Shown: in pieces, positions 45,063 through 53,711 of the stretch
How positions within the stretch are numbered: position 1 is the stretch's first letter
Layout: every line of letters begins with the position of its first letter
Source of the DNA: Salinicoccus cyprini
GTDB taxonomy: Bacteria; Bacillota; Bacilli; Staphylococcales; Salinicoccaceae
DNA: 64,000 nucleotides
Direction of reading: 5' to 3'
Assembly: GCF_007713705.1 (NCBI RefSeq)
Contig: NZ_VMSJ01000003.1
Location: 1-64,000 of the forward strand
Position numbers and translations under genes: made by a program
Notes under the pieces: generated by a model
Databases searched by the model: none
Told to the model about the DNA's origin: nothing
The model's input: the letters and a program-made list of their open reading frames with translations, nothing else

Positions 45063-45617
45063 TTATTCCAGAGCAGGATTGGCAGACTGCATAAGCGCGT
45101 AGATTTTACGGACGGTGTTCACATTTCTTATTGTGACTTTTTTATACACTTTCGTCCCTACTATTTTCGACATGCCGCTCTTTGACAGGTCCTTCCTATC
45201 CACCGACCAGAGAACGGCTCCCGGGATATAGATGACCTGCTCGATATCCGGACGGATCTTGAGTTCATCCAGCACTGATCGATTGTCGATCTCTTTCCAT
45301 AGAAACAGGACATCGCTTTTCATTTCCTTGTCATTCCGCCAATTATCCAGAAGATGATCAATGACAGCTTCAATTTCCTCAAAACTTCTGATCAGCACTC
45401 TGATATCTAGATCGAGGTCCTGCAGAATCGCCGCTTCCAGAATGTCTGGCAGCTCATTTTGCTCACGAATTTCATTCGAGAAAATAATATTACCCGAATT
45501 GATATAAGTTGCCACATCATGCATACCAGCATTTTCAAAAGACACTTTCAATTCTTTCATATCAATTTTGTTGTTGCCACCCACATTGATTCCGCGAAGC
45601 AGTGCAACATAGATCAT
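45063..45617 (-). CDS. DUF1697 family protein
   Basis: 184 residues beginning MIYVALLRGINVGGNNKIDM, the hallmark of DUF1697, with YINSGNIIF following. The function is unknown. The ATG at 45617 follows GGAG by six bases. It precedes the RDD gene by 26 bp on the same strand. Confidence 0.9.
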   Translation of the reverse strand: MIYVALLRGINVGGNNKIDMKELKVSFENAGMHDVATYINSGNIIFSNEIREQNELPDILEAAILQDLDLDIRVLIRSFEEIEAVIDHLLDNWRNDKEMKSDVLFLWKEIDNRSVLDELKIRPDIEQVIYIPGAVLWSVDRKDLSKSGMSKIVGTKVYKKVTIRNVNTVRKIYALMQSANPALE

Positions 45618-45704
45618 ATCCATCTCCCCCTACCCACCTCAGATTCATTTACATTTTACCACATGATCCCTCCTGAATTACTACGATAACCTATAGTGAA
45701 ACAA

Positions 45705-45737
45705 CAAAAAAGGACATCCATTTTCATGAATGTCCTG
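45705..45737 (-). terminator. Terminator after dus
   Basis: Minus strand AGGACAT, 12 nt loop, ATGTCCT followed by a T run. Confidence 0.85.
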
Positions 45738-45753
45738 GCATCTATCGCTATTT

Positions 45754-46746
45754 CTATATGGAATACTGTGCTTCCATCTCTTCAGACAGGGTGCGTTCTG
45801 CTTCATTGATCAGTACGCGCGCTTCATCAGTCGATTTGGTGTTCATCAGCTGGTTACGCAGTTCACCTGCACCTTTGAAGCCTTTGACGTATATTTTGAA
45901 GAATCGATGGAGCGGTGCATATTTACGCGGTTCAACCTCGGAATATTTATCATGCAGATCGAGGTGGACCTTCAAAAGATCGAGCAGCTCCTTGCTGCTG
46001 TGTTCCCTCGGCTCTTCTTCAAATGCGAACGGATTCTTGAAGATACCCCGTCCGATCATGACACCATCCACACCATACTTTTCAGCAAGCTCCATGCCCG
46101 TTGCACGGTCCGGAATGTCCCCATTGATCGTCAGCAGGGTATCCGGTGCAATCTCGTCACGCAGTTTCTTTATTTCAGCAATCAGTTCCCAGTGTGCATC
46201 CACCTTGCTCATTTCCTTACGGGTTCTAAGGTGGATGGATAGGTTCGCGATATCCTGGCGGAAGACATGCGTGAGCCATTCGTGTCTCTCTTCAAGTTCC
46301 GTGTATCCGAGACGCGTCTTCACACTGACAGGCAGCCCGCCTGCCTTTGCCGCCTGGATCAGTTCAGCCGCCACTTCGAAACGGCGGATGAGTCCACTGC
46401 CCTTTCCTTTGCCGGCAACATTTGCGACAGGACAGCCCATGTTGAGATCGATGCCCTTGAAGCCCTCCTCAGCCATGCCGATACTCATTTGCCGGAAATG
46501 TTCAGGGTTATCGCCCCAGATGTGTGCCACCATCGGCTGCTCATCTTCAGTGAAAGTCAGCCTGCCACGCACACTCTGTTTGCCGTCCGGATGACAGTAG
46601 CTGTCCGAGTTCGTGAACTCAGTGAAGAACACATCCGGCCTTGCCGCTTCAGCCACGACATGACGGAAGACGACATCCGTTACATCCTCCATCGGCGCCA
46701 GTACAAAAAACGGTCGTGGCAGATCACGCCAAAAATTATCTTTCAT
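45754..46746 (-). CDS. dus: tRNA-dihydrouridine synthase
   Basis: FMN-dependent reductase of uridines in tRNA, 330 residues. Motifs: [10 protein letters not shown] at the N-terminus, the catalytic cysteine in [23 protein letters not shown] and [11 protein letters not shown]. The start at 46746 (MKDNFWRDL) is the usual opening, though AAAGGA lies 13 bp upstream, slightly far. Confidence 0.93.
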   Translation of the reverse strand: MKDNFWRDLPRPFFVLAPMEDVTDVVFRHVVAEAARPDVFFTEFTNSDSYCHPDGKQSVRGRLTFTEDEQPMVAHIWGDNPEHFRQMSIGMAEEGFKGIDLNMGCPVANVAGKGKGSGLIRRFEVAAELIQAAKAGGLPVSVKTRLGYTELEERHEWLTHVFRQDIANLSIHLRTRKEMSKVDAHWELIAEIKKLRDEIAPDTLLTINGDIPDRATGMELAEKYGVDGVMIGRGIFKNPFAFEEEPREHSSKELLDLLKVHLDLHDKYSEVEPRKYAPLHRFFKIYVKGFKGAGELRNQLMNTKSTDEARVLINEAERTLSEEMEAQYSI

Positions 46747-46871
46747 ACGAAATTCAAATCCTTTCGTTACGTTATACCTAAGCAATACTTTATATTAATA
46801 TGTTCCGCCGTCCACATCAACCTTTTAATCCCGAAATACTCATTTATTTCACATTTGAAATTCTGCCCGAG

Positions 46872-47348
46872 CTAGGAATAGATGCCCTTGAGCAGTTTCT
46901 GCAGCAGTTTCGTCTTCCAGATGCCGTAGCCCATCAATGCACCCGCCATATTGAGAATGTAGTCATCAATATCAATGACACCTTTCCTTGTCAGCACTTG
47001 TGCAACCTCAAGGATAATGAGCACGATGGTCATGGCGACAACAAACCTGCTCGCTCCATCTATCTTTCTGATCAGAAATGGCAGATAGATTCCCATCGGC
47101 AGGAACATGAACAGGTTGCCAGTCAGATTCCTTATCGCAAGGCCAGTGTCCATACCATTCCCTGCTATTCCATGGATATTTTCGGCAATGGTGCGGAATG
47201 GCACGAAATTCGATGACGCCTGTATATATTCAAGCAATGAATGACCAGCATACATGCCATTTTCAGGACGAATGAACATCAAGTCCATCAGAATATAGAG
47301 GTAGAGGATGAAACTGAGACCGAGAATGAATTTTACTATTTGCTTCAT
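46872..47348 (-). CDS. VanZ-like membrane protein
   Basis: 158 residues with four or five membrane segments and the VanZ motifs NFVPF, GNLFMFLPMG and DIDDYILNMAGALMGY. VanZ-type proteins are linked with teicoplanin resistance in some hosts; most are uncharacterised. AGGAGAAAAAGC precedes the ATG. The end of the A+T-rich island begins about 100 bp upstream. Confidence 0.9.
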   Translation of the reverse strand: MKQIVKFILGLSFILYLYILMDLMFIRPENGMYAGHSLLEYIQASSNFVPFRTIAENIHGIAGNGMDTGLAIRNLTGNLFMFLPMGIYLPFLIRKIDGASRFVVAMTIVLIILEVAQVLTRKGVIDIDDYILNMAGALMGYGIWKTKLLQKLLKGIYS

Positions 47349-47444
47349 GCTTTTTCTCCTATTTGCCTTTTTGCGTTTCTAAAAGTATTTCTTTTTAAGA
47401 CTGGTTCCTCTTCCCTCATATGCTTTTTTCACACATACTAAAAC

Positions 47445-47475
47445 ACACAAGAGAGTTTGAAAAATCCTCTTGTGT
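47445..47475 (-). terminator. Probable terminator of the zinc-ribbon gene
   Basis: Minus strand ACACAAGAG, 13 nt loop, CTCTTGTGT, then GTTTTAG. The T run is short. It lies 110 bp after the zinc-ribbon stop codon. Confidence 0.45.
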
Positions 47476-47526
47476 TGACTCATATCTTTCCACTTTTAGT
47501 CATTGATAATGCTCTTTCGCAATTAT

Positions 47527-47564
47527 TTGTACCAATGTAGTCATCACTTACCGCATTGGTACAA
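47527..47564. repeat. Perfect 11 bp inverted repeat
   Basis: TTGTACCAATG (47527-47537) and CATTGGTACAA (47554-47564) are exact complements around a 16 nt spacer. No T run follows on either strand. It could be an operator, a recombination-related site or the remnant of an element end. Confidence 0.7.
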
Positions 47565-47584
47565 ACGCTAGCAAAGCATTTTCT

Positions 47585-47767
47585 TTAATAATAGAATTCT
47601 TGGTTTCCCTTTATGCTTACTTTGTATCTAAAGAAACAGTGTGAACATTGTCGCCCTTCAATATCAATAACTCCAAATTTTGGATCCTTCTGTCTTTGCG
47701 GCTTGAGACGGATATGACCTTTCTTGTCGCATTGTGGACAAGATAGAGATTTGTTTCTGTTTTTCAT
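47585..47767 (-). CDS. Small zinc-ribbon protein
   Basis: 60 residues with CPQC (10-13) and CSHC (41-44) spaced as in zinc ribbons, a basic linker and an aromatic end QEFYY. AAGGGAGG lies nine bases before the ATG. A TTGACA (47821-47816) could be its -35 but the -10 is poor. Codon use is A+T rich compared with the rest of the window. Function unknown. Confidence 0.65.
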   Translation of the reverse strand: MKNRNKSLSCPQCDKKGHIRLKPQRQKDPKFGVIDIEGRQCSHCFFRYKVSIKGNQEFYY

Positions 47768-48113
47768 TTTATAGTACCTCCCTTTTCAACTATCTGAAGC
47801 TATTTTTGACCAGATGTCAATATACATCAAAAAAAATTATACTAAGATATATCATCTAATAGTTATTTGTCCTATCTATCTTCAGAAACTTTTTCTATAC
47901 AAATATATCACTATTTAATATAAAATATTATCTATATTATTCCAGGAAAATAATGGTTTATATCAACTATTGTGAATATGTCTATGTTAATATAAGTGGT
48001 GTAATCAGTTAAGTTTTTAAAAATAGAATAGACTTTCTATGTTTTAGTTTCTAAATAGATATACGCATTTTGTTATTTAGTAAGAAAATAAATAATTTTT
48101 TAGGGAGAAGTTT
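47768..48113. other. A+T-rich intergenic region
   Basis: About 345 bp of very A+T-rich DNA between divergent genes. No open frame with a ribosome binding site, RNA gene or clear repeat is seen. It presumably holds the promoters of both neighbours; many TATAAT-like strings make any single call unsafe. Confidence 0.6.
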
Positions 48114-48683
48114 ATGAGTAAAAGACAAACAAAGTCATACCGAGTAGTTGCTGGAGAAATTTCTTTTAAGCATGAGCAAGAACAAAAAATATTTAATACC
48201 TTTTTTGCAGTTTCCGATTACTATAAGATGCATCCAAACTCCGGCGCATGTCATTTAATTTCCAGTATATTTCACGTCTTATTAAGCGAACAAAATATTG
48301 CAAATGAATTATGTATAGGCGAAGTGAAAAAAGGAAATCAATTCTTTGATCATTCATGGATAGAAATTGATGGAAAAATATTTGATATTGGGATTCAAGC
48401 AACACTAGATGGGGGCAAGAATGATCCAATTTATGCCAACCAAGATCTATATACTGAGTTGAATGTCGAGAACAATTACGGCGTTGAATCACCGAGCGGA
48501 TTTGATACCGATGCAAAGCGTATTCTCAAGACTCCATTTGTAAAATACATGGATGAATATCCTCAATTTAGAGAAGGAGCTTGGAAAATAGTTAAAGATA
48601 TTAGTAAAAAGATTCGACTAAAATTAAGTGTATCTGATTTACGACAGAAGTATAAAACTACAGAACGTATTGTGAAGATATAA
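48114..48683 (+). CDS. Putative papain/transglutaminase-fold enzyme
   Basis: 189 residues. GACHLISSIFHVLLSEQ places Cys46 at the start of a helix, FFDHSWIEIDGKIFDIGIQ places His80 and Asp91, giving a Cys-His-Asp order as in transglutaminase-like and arylamine N-acetyltransferase-like folds. Family assignment is by pattern only. AGGGAGAAG precedes the ATG. The gene is strongly A+T rich and lysine/isoleucine rich compared with neighbours, suggesting acquisition. A large palindrome follows the stop. Confidence 0.6.
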   Translation: MSKRQTKSYRVVAGEISFKHEQEQKIFNTFFAVSDYYKMHPNSGACHLISSIFHVLLSEQNIANELCIGEVKKGNQFFDHSWIEIDGKIFDIGIQATLDGGKNDPIYANQDLYTELNVENNYGVESPSGFDTDAKRILKTPFVKYMDEYPQFREGAWKIVKDISKKIRLKLSVSDLRQKYKTTERIVKI

Positions 48684-48718
48684 TTTTACTCTAGTATATT
48701 TATTATACTAGAGTAAAA
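48684..48718. repeat. Large palindrome after the papain-fold gene
   Basis: TTTTACTCTAGTATA and TATACTAGAGTAAAA pair perfectly around a 5 nt loop. On neither strand does a T run follow the stem, so it is an atypical terminator at best. Confidence 0.7.
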
Positions 48719-48841
48719 AAACGTATTTACTTTTGAAGTGCATTAATAAATTTTAATTGGTATTTCAACTTCATTGATACATCATATATTGATTATTAGT
48801 TTTTATAGTCTTTTACTACTTTATTAACCTAAAAAGTTTTT

Positions 48842-50203
48842 TCATTTAAATTCCATTCTTTCCAACCCTACAACACTCTCAATATGGTTCGTCTGTGGGA
48901 ACATGTCCACCGGTGTGACTGGACTGATGTCATAGCCTTGTGTTTTCAGGTACTTCAGATCGCGCTGCAGTGTGCTCGGATTGCATGATACATAGATGAT
49001 CTTCTTCGGAGCGACTTCTGCGAGTGCTTCCAAAAACTCGGGATGGCATCCTTTTCTTGGTGGATCGACGAAGACGACGTCGGGTCTGACGCCCTGTTTG
49101 ACGAGTTTCTTCATGACCTCTTCGGATTTTCCGAGGTGGTATTCCGCGTTGTCCACGCCGTTCAATCGTGCATTCTCCTTCGCATCCTCGACTGCGGAAC
49201 CAACGACTTCAATGCCGATGATTTTCTTTGCCTTGTCCGATGCGCACAATCCGATGGTGCCGATGCCGCAGTATGTGTCGATGATGGTCTCGTCGCCTTT
49301 CAGGTCGGCGAGGTCGATGGCTTTCTGATAGAGCTTCTCGGTCTGGGCATGATTGACCTGATAGAAGGACCTTGCCTTGATGCGGAACTGCTTGCCGAGG
49401 AGTGTATCTGTAATATAGTCTTCTCCGTACAGCGTAATCGTCTCGTCACCGAAAATGACATTGGTCTTCTTGTCATTGACGTTCTGGACGATGCTTGTGA
49501 CCATCGGAAAGGCTTTTGTAACTTCGTTAATGATGTTCTTGAAAATGTTCTTCTTGCCGTTGGTGATGAACGCCACCTGGACTTCGCTGTCATCATGGTT
49601 GGAACGGATGATGACGTGCCTGATGAGCCCCTTGTGCATTGCTTCATCGTAGACTGAGACATGCTCTTTATTGAACTGTTCCTTGATGAAGACCATCAGC
49701 TGGTTGTGGATCTCCTTCTGGATCAGACAGAATTCAATGTCGACGATATTATGGCTTCTCGGCTGATAGAAACCCATCTCCACTTTGCCGTCTTTGAACT
49801 GGACGGGAATCTGGGATTTATTGCGGTAGTTGAATGGATTCTCCATGGCCATGACGTCTTTCGTCTCACGGTCGAGCTTGCCCATCCGGTTGATGCTCTG
49901 ATCCACTGCACCTTTCTTGAATGCCTGCTGCTCCGGGTAGCTGAGCGGCTGGATCTGGCATCCGCCGCATGCATAGTAGTACGGACATGGCGGTTCAATG
50001 CGGTTTTCGGATGGTGTGATCACCTTCATGCTTTTGCCGAAACCGAATCTCTGGTTGGTCTTCAGGACCTTGAACTCTATCTCCTCACCTTTCAGTACAT
50101 TCCCGATGAAGATCGGATAGTTATCTATCTTGACGACACCCATGCCTTCATGTGTATAGTCCTCTACTGTTGCTGTGTAATAGTCATTCTTTGCTACTGC
50201 CAT
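48842..50203 (-). CDS. rlmD: 23S rRNA (uracil-5-)-methyltransferase RlmCD/RlmD
   Basis: 453-residue TrmA/RumA-family enzyme that methylates U747/U1939-equivalent positions of 23S rRNA. An N-terminal TRAM domain (VEDYTHEGMGVVKID) is followed by iron-sulfur cysteines Cys73, Cys79, Cys82 and one in DIEFC. SAM-binding DTYCGIGTIG, DPPRKG and catalytic cysteine in VSCNPSTLQRD are present. This is the copy near the dgkB-gat block, as in staphylococci. AGGAGGAG precedes the ATG, inside the end of the upstream nucleotidase gene. Confidence 0.94.
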   Translation of the reverse strand: MAVAKNDYYTATVEDYTHEGMGVVKIDNYPIFIGNVLKGEEIEFKVLKTNQRFGFGKSMKVITPSENRIEPPCPYYYACGGCQIQPLSYPEQQAFKKGAVDQSINRMGKLDRETKDVMAMENPFNYRNKSQIPVQFKDGKVEMGFYQPRSHNIVDIEFCLIQKEIHNQLMVFIKEQFNKEHVSVYDEAMHKGLIRHVIIRSNHDDSEVQVAFITNGKKNIFKNIINEVTKAFPMVTSIVQNVNDKKTNVIFGDETITLYGEDYITDTLLGKQFRIKARSFYQVNHAQTEKLYQKAIDLADLKGDETIIDTYCGIGTIGLCASDKAKKIIGIEVVGSAVEDAKENARLNGVDNAEYHLGKSEEVMKKLVKQGVRPDVVFVDPPRKGCHPEFLEALAEVAPKKIIYVSCNPSTLQRDLKYLKTQGYDISPVTPVDMFPQTNHIESVVGLERMEFK

Positions 50204-51995
50204 ACTGCTCCTCCTTGCTCAGATCAATCTCATACCAGCTGAATCCATCATCGATTGATTCGATATAATTTATTCTGCTGTCTTTTTCTATATAGCCCCT
50301 GGCTTTTGTCGCCGACATCATTTTATATTTACGTGCAGGCATGATGGTCATTGGATTCCTATGTTCGAACTCGGGTTCTGTCATCATGTATTCAACGACG
50401 ATGTCCCGGACATGCCGATAGGATTCATGGACGACTTCGGCATCTCTCAGAAACGGTGTATATGATACCCGGTAGTTGTTTGCCGGCACTATGAACCAAT
50501 CATCCGGTTCCACCGGTCTGCCCTTGTATTTCATTTCAACAATGCGCTCTGAATCGCTGATCTGCTTTGCAGTCCCACTGTACCGGGGCGGTCGTGTAAT
50601 ATCAACGGTGTAGTCAAGATCGAAGAAAACATCGAAATTGTAGCTCGGGAAGCCGTCTTTCGATCTGTTCGGCGCAAGCAGTTCATCTGTAGCAGAAGAT
50701 GCCTCTACAAACTGGGAAGCGCTCCATTCGAGCCACTCTTTGAGTGTTCTGCCATCCACTTTGATGATGGTCATTATATTGGTGTGCTTGTATAGATCAA
50801 TGGCTGCAGACAGTGTAATTTCTCCCGCTTCAAGCACCGTATAGTCATCCGGACCGTCACGGCCGGCTCTGATGACCGCATTGAACCCGATGATCGGATG
50901 TGTCTCGATTTCCCCTTGGTCCATCAGAGCACGGGCATATGCCTTGCCTGCTTCTGCTGTCACCTGGACGGCTTTTGAAGGCAGTACTCTTGAGAAATAC
51001 GTATGCCAGGCTTCGTCTATGTGTCCAATGGGCTTCGAAAGATAATCCGAGACCTGATCATGAAGGTTTTTGTACTTTGTTTTGAGCGATTCATCGAGTG
51101 GCATGTCTGCCGCTTCGATAAGCTGGGCCTTTGAATCCGTGATATGCCAGTCCTCACCACGCTCAAGCTCGAAAGTCAGCTGGCCGAGGTGGCTCGCAGA
51201 TACACCCGGCTGGACCATCGGCTTGCCGTTGACTGCGCCTTTGTTCAGGTCGATATTGTCGATTTCCGCTTCCAGCATCTGATCCGGGAAAAATTCATGC
51301 GTATGTCCGAAGACGATGCCATCGATATCCTTGATCATGGTCATCAGCAGTGTCTGGTTCTCTCCATAGCTCTTAAGGTGATCAGGGTGCTTGCTCATGC
51401 CGGAGTGGGACAGGAGAATGATGATATCGGCACCTTCCGCCCTTATTTCTTCAGCTGTCCGCTCCACAGTTGTGCGCATATCTTCTACAGTCACGTTGCC
51501 TTCAAGATGCGTCTGATCCCATTTGAGTATCTGTGTCGGCACAACGCTCAGAAATCCTATCTTGAGGATGCCTTCTGCTGTCCCCTTTTCAAGGATGACA
51601 TATGGACTGATGCGCTCTTTTATCGGATGGTCCTTGAAATCAACATTGGAATTGACGATTGCGGCATTGATCTGGCTATATGCTTTATGAAGGTAGTCGA
51701 GACCAAAGTTGAATTCATGATTTCCGATGCCGATGACATCATAGATGCCGTTCATTACCTGTGGCACAAAGAGTGGCGTATCCTGATGCCTGTAGTCATA
51801 GTCACTCCACACATCGCCCTGGAGCATATCCCCATTATCCACAGTGATCACCAGTTCATCCGGGTGTTCCGTCTTATATCGATCAATGTACGACTGCACA
51901 TGAAGCAGGCTCGATGATTTTAAAGAAGTGTTGAAATAATCATACGGGTAGATTGCCCCGTGTACATCTGTTGTTGCAAAAATCGTCAGTTTCAT
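50184..51995 (-). CDS. Cytosolic 5'-nucleotidase/CpdB-like metallophosphoesterase
   Basis: 603 residues: metallophosphoesterase domain (1-270) with TTDVHG, NGDMLQG, GNHEFNFG, LLSHSG and GHTHEFF, then a 5'-nucleotidase C-terminal substrate-binding domain. The chain looks like the CpdB 2',3'-cyclic phosphodiesterase/3'-nucleotidase group. Unlike those secreted enzymes it opens directly with MKLTIFATTDVHG and has no signal peptide, so it should act in the cytosol. Its 3' end overlaps rlmD by 20 bp. Confidence 0.88.
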   Translation of the reverse strand: MKLTIFATTDVHGAIYPYDYFNTSLKSSSLLHVQSYIDRYKTEHPDELVITVDNGDMLQGDVWSDYDYRHQDTPLFVPQVMNGIYDVIGIGNHEFNFGLDYLHKAYSQINAAIVNSNVDFKDHPIKERISPYVILEKGTAEGILKIGFLSVVPTQILKWDQTHLEGNVTVEDMRTTVERTAEEIRAEGADIIILLSHSGMSKHPDHLKSYGENQTLLMTMIKDIDGIVFGHTHEFFPDQMLEAEIDNIDLNKGAVNGKPMVQPGVSASHLGQLTFELERGEDWHITDSKAQLIEAADMPLDESLKTKYKNLHDQVSDYLSKPIGHIDEAWHTYFSRVLPSKAVQVTAEAGKAYARALMDQGEIETHPIIGFNAVIRAGRDGPDDYTVLEAGEITLSAAIDLYKHTNIMTIIKVDGRTLKEWLEWSASQFVEASSATDELLAPNRSKDGFPSYNFDVFFDLDYTVDITRPPRYSGTAKQISDSERIVEMKYKGRPVEPDDWFIVPANNYRVSYTPFLRDAEVVHESYRHVRDIVVEYMMTEPEFEHRNPMTIMPARKYKMMSATKARGYIEKDSRINYIESIDDGFSWYEIDLSKEEQYGSSKE

Positions 51996-52051
51996 AGAAC
52001 ACCTCTGGTTGATTGATTGTATTCATTATATCAAAATTGCATATTCTTTAG

Positions 52052-52076
52052 GCTTGAAGTGGAATATTCCGGGTAT
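52052..52076 (+). promoter_or_regulatory. SigB-type promoter of the SDR gene
   Basis: GCTTGA (52052-52057; consensus GTTTAA, 4 of 6), 13 bp, GGGTAT (52071-52076; exact SigB -10). The spacing is in the SigB range. A palindrome GGAATATTCC fills the spacer. Confidence 0.6.
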
Positions 52077-52110
52077 ACAAATTAGGAATCCAATTGAAAG
52101 TGGTGAATTT

Positions 52111-52902
52111 ATGTACTCGGAACTAAAAGGCAGGACAGCAATCGTTACAGGTGGATCAAGCGGTATCGGCAAGTCGATAGTGGAGAGATTCCACGAAGAA
52201 GGCATGAATGTTGTATTTACCTATCATAGCGGAGATGAGGATGCGAACAAGATCGTTGATGATCTCGACAGTGGGGAAGCATCCGTCGTCACCATGAAAT
52301 GTGATGTGACCAAGGAGCAGGAGATCATCGATCTTGTAAAGCAGACCATCGATCAGTTTGGCGGTTTTGACGTCATGGTCAACAATGCCGGCATCCAGAA
52401 TGATGTACGCAGCCATGAATTGTCCGTAGACGAATTCGACAAAGTCATCAACACGAATCTCCGTGGCACCTTCATCGGTACACGCGAAGCTGTGAAGCAC
52501 TACCTCGATACCGACAAGAAAGGCAGTGTCATCAATATTTCAAGTGTACATGAAATCATTCCATGGCCACATTACGCCCATTATACTGCCAGTAAAGGCG
52601 GAGTGAAACTGCTCACGCAGTCCATGGCACTCGAATATTCCAGACTCGGCATACGCATCAACAATATTGCACCTGGTAGCATCAACACGCCGATCAATGA
52701 AGACTTCTTCTCCACACCGGAGGAAAAGGAAGGTGCGGATGACTTTGTACCGATGGGCTATGTTGGCGAACCGGAGCATATTTCCAATATCGCAGCATTC
52801 ATGGCATCAGAACAGTCCGTCTACATTACAGGGCAGACCATTGTTGCGGATGGCGGCCTGAGCCTCTATCCTTCCCACAGGGATCCTGAATACGACGAGT
52901 AG
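52111..52902 (+). CDS. Short-chain dehydrogenase, glucose 1-dehydrogenase-like
   Basis: 263-residue classical SDR. Cofactor motif TGGSSGIG (13-20), NNAG (91-94), catalytic Ser145, Tyr158 and Lys162, and a C-terminal YITGQTIVADGGLSLYPS typical of glucose 1-dehydrogenase-like enzymes. Homologues such as YdaD/YhdF in Bacillus are general-stress proteins. The ATG at 52111 follows AAAGTGGTG; the long frame to 52009 runs through the promoter. Confidence 0.9.
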   Translation: MYSELKGRTAIVTGGSSGIGKSIVERFHEEGMNVVFTYHSGDEDANKIVDDLDSGEASVVTMKCDVTKEQEIIDLVKQTIDQFGGFDVMVNNAGIQNDVRSHELSVDEFDKVINTNLRGTFIGTREAVKHYLDTDKKGSVINISSVHEIIPWPHYAHYTASKGGVKLLTQSMALEYSRLGIRINNIAPGSINTPINEDFFSTPEEKEGADDFVPMGYVGEPEHISNIAAFMASEQSVYITGQTIVADGGLSLYPSHRDPEYDE

Positions 52903-52909
52903 AAATAAA

Positions 52910-52934
52910 AGCTGAGTGGCCTGGCCACTCAGCT
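52910..52934. terminator. Bidirectional terminator
   Basis: AGCTGAGTGGCC-T-GGCCACTCAGCT followed by TTCTCTTTC; it contains the stop codon of the converging M50-like gene. Confidence 0.75.
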
Positions 52935-53594
52935 TTCTCTTTCTGCCTGTTTGCGCTTTTCTCTTTCTTCCTCTTTCTTTTCGCGTGCTTTTTCCTTTTC
53001 CTTTTCCTCTTCTTTCCTTTCCTGCTGCTCCTCTTCCACTTCCTCTTCCATCTCATGCATCTCTTCCTGATACTCCTTTTCCACTTCGGAAGTTGCCGGG
53101 ATGAAAGGTTCCTTATTGCGGTCCGTACGCTTGCCGTAGCGGAGCATTTCATAGACCAGCATTCCGTTGTTCGGCATGCCGTTGACCGTCTTCATCGGAA
53201 TTGCATCAAAAAGAACATAATAGAATGTGTAGAAGATGAAACGGTTCCAGAAAGTCGCCTGCTCTGTCATATATCCATTCGCAAGCAGCCCGTTGATGGT
53301 AAGACCGGATATGACATTGATCAGAATCGGACTGGCATAGATCATCATATAGGCAAATCTGCTCTGGTTGCTCAGTTCATCGTATGAGAACCAGCTGTAT
53401 AGGTGGTAGTGCTTACGTATGTCCAGTTTTCCCAGTTTGAAAAGCCTGGGGCCGGAGCCGAGCGTAAGCCTGCTGTTTTTTGCTCCAAAGATAAGACCTG
53501 CAATCACATATCCCATCTCTCTCATGATCACAACAATTGGAAGTATGATGAAAGCAGATATGATCAGTGATATAAGGTCGGGAATACCAAACAT
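52929..53594 (-). CDS. M50-like membrane protein lacking catalytic residues
   Basis: 221 residues. The first helices resemble site-2-protease (M50) proteins, but the zinc motif HExGH is REMGY (25-29), so both histidines are gone. The second motif region reads FDAIPMKTVNGMPNNG in place of the NxxPxxxLDG pattern. Four membrane segments are followed by a 60-residue highly charged Glu/Lys/Arg tail (about 160-221), likely one long helix. AAGAGGTACG precedes the ATG. Probably a scaffold or regulator; function unknown. Confidence 0.7.
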   Translation of the reverse strand: MFGIPDLISLIISAFIILPIVVIMREMGYVIAGLIFGAKNSRLTLGSGPRLFKLGKLDIRKHYHLYSWFSYDELSNQSRFAYMMIYASPILINVISGLTINGLLANGYMTEQATFWNRFIFYTFYYVLFDAIPMKTVNGMPNNGMLVYEMLRYGKRTDRNKEPFIPATSEVEKEYQEEMHEMEEEVEEEQQERKEEEKEKEKAREKKEEEREKRKQAERES

Positions 53595-53711
53595 AAAACG
53601 TACCTCTTTTCATGTAGTATGCTGCGCATATTATGAAGGATGCATCTGGCATATTCCCTTTTACCCACTATCATTTATTTGAACCCTGGAAATATAAGAC
53701 TGAAAGGCAGA

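Noticed and set aside
48684-48720. Rho-independent terminator after the papain-fold gene
   Set aside because: The T and A runs are part of, or precede, the stem; none follows it on either strand, so I list it only as a palindrome.
47440-48840. Insertion sequence or prophage remnant
   Set aside because: No transposase, integrase or target-site duplication is visible; composition alone supports only an acquired island.
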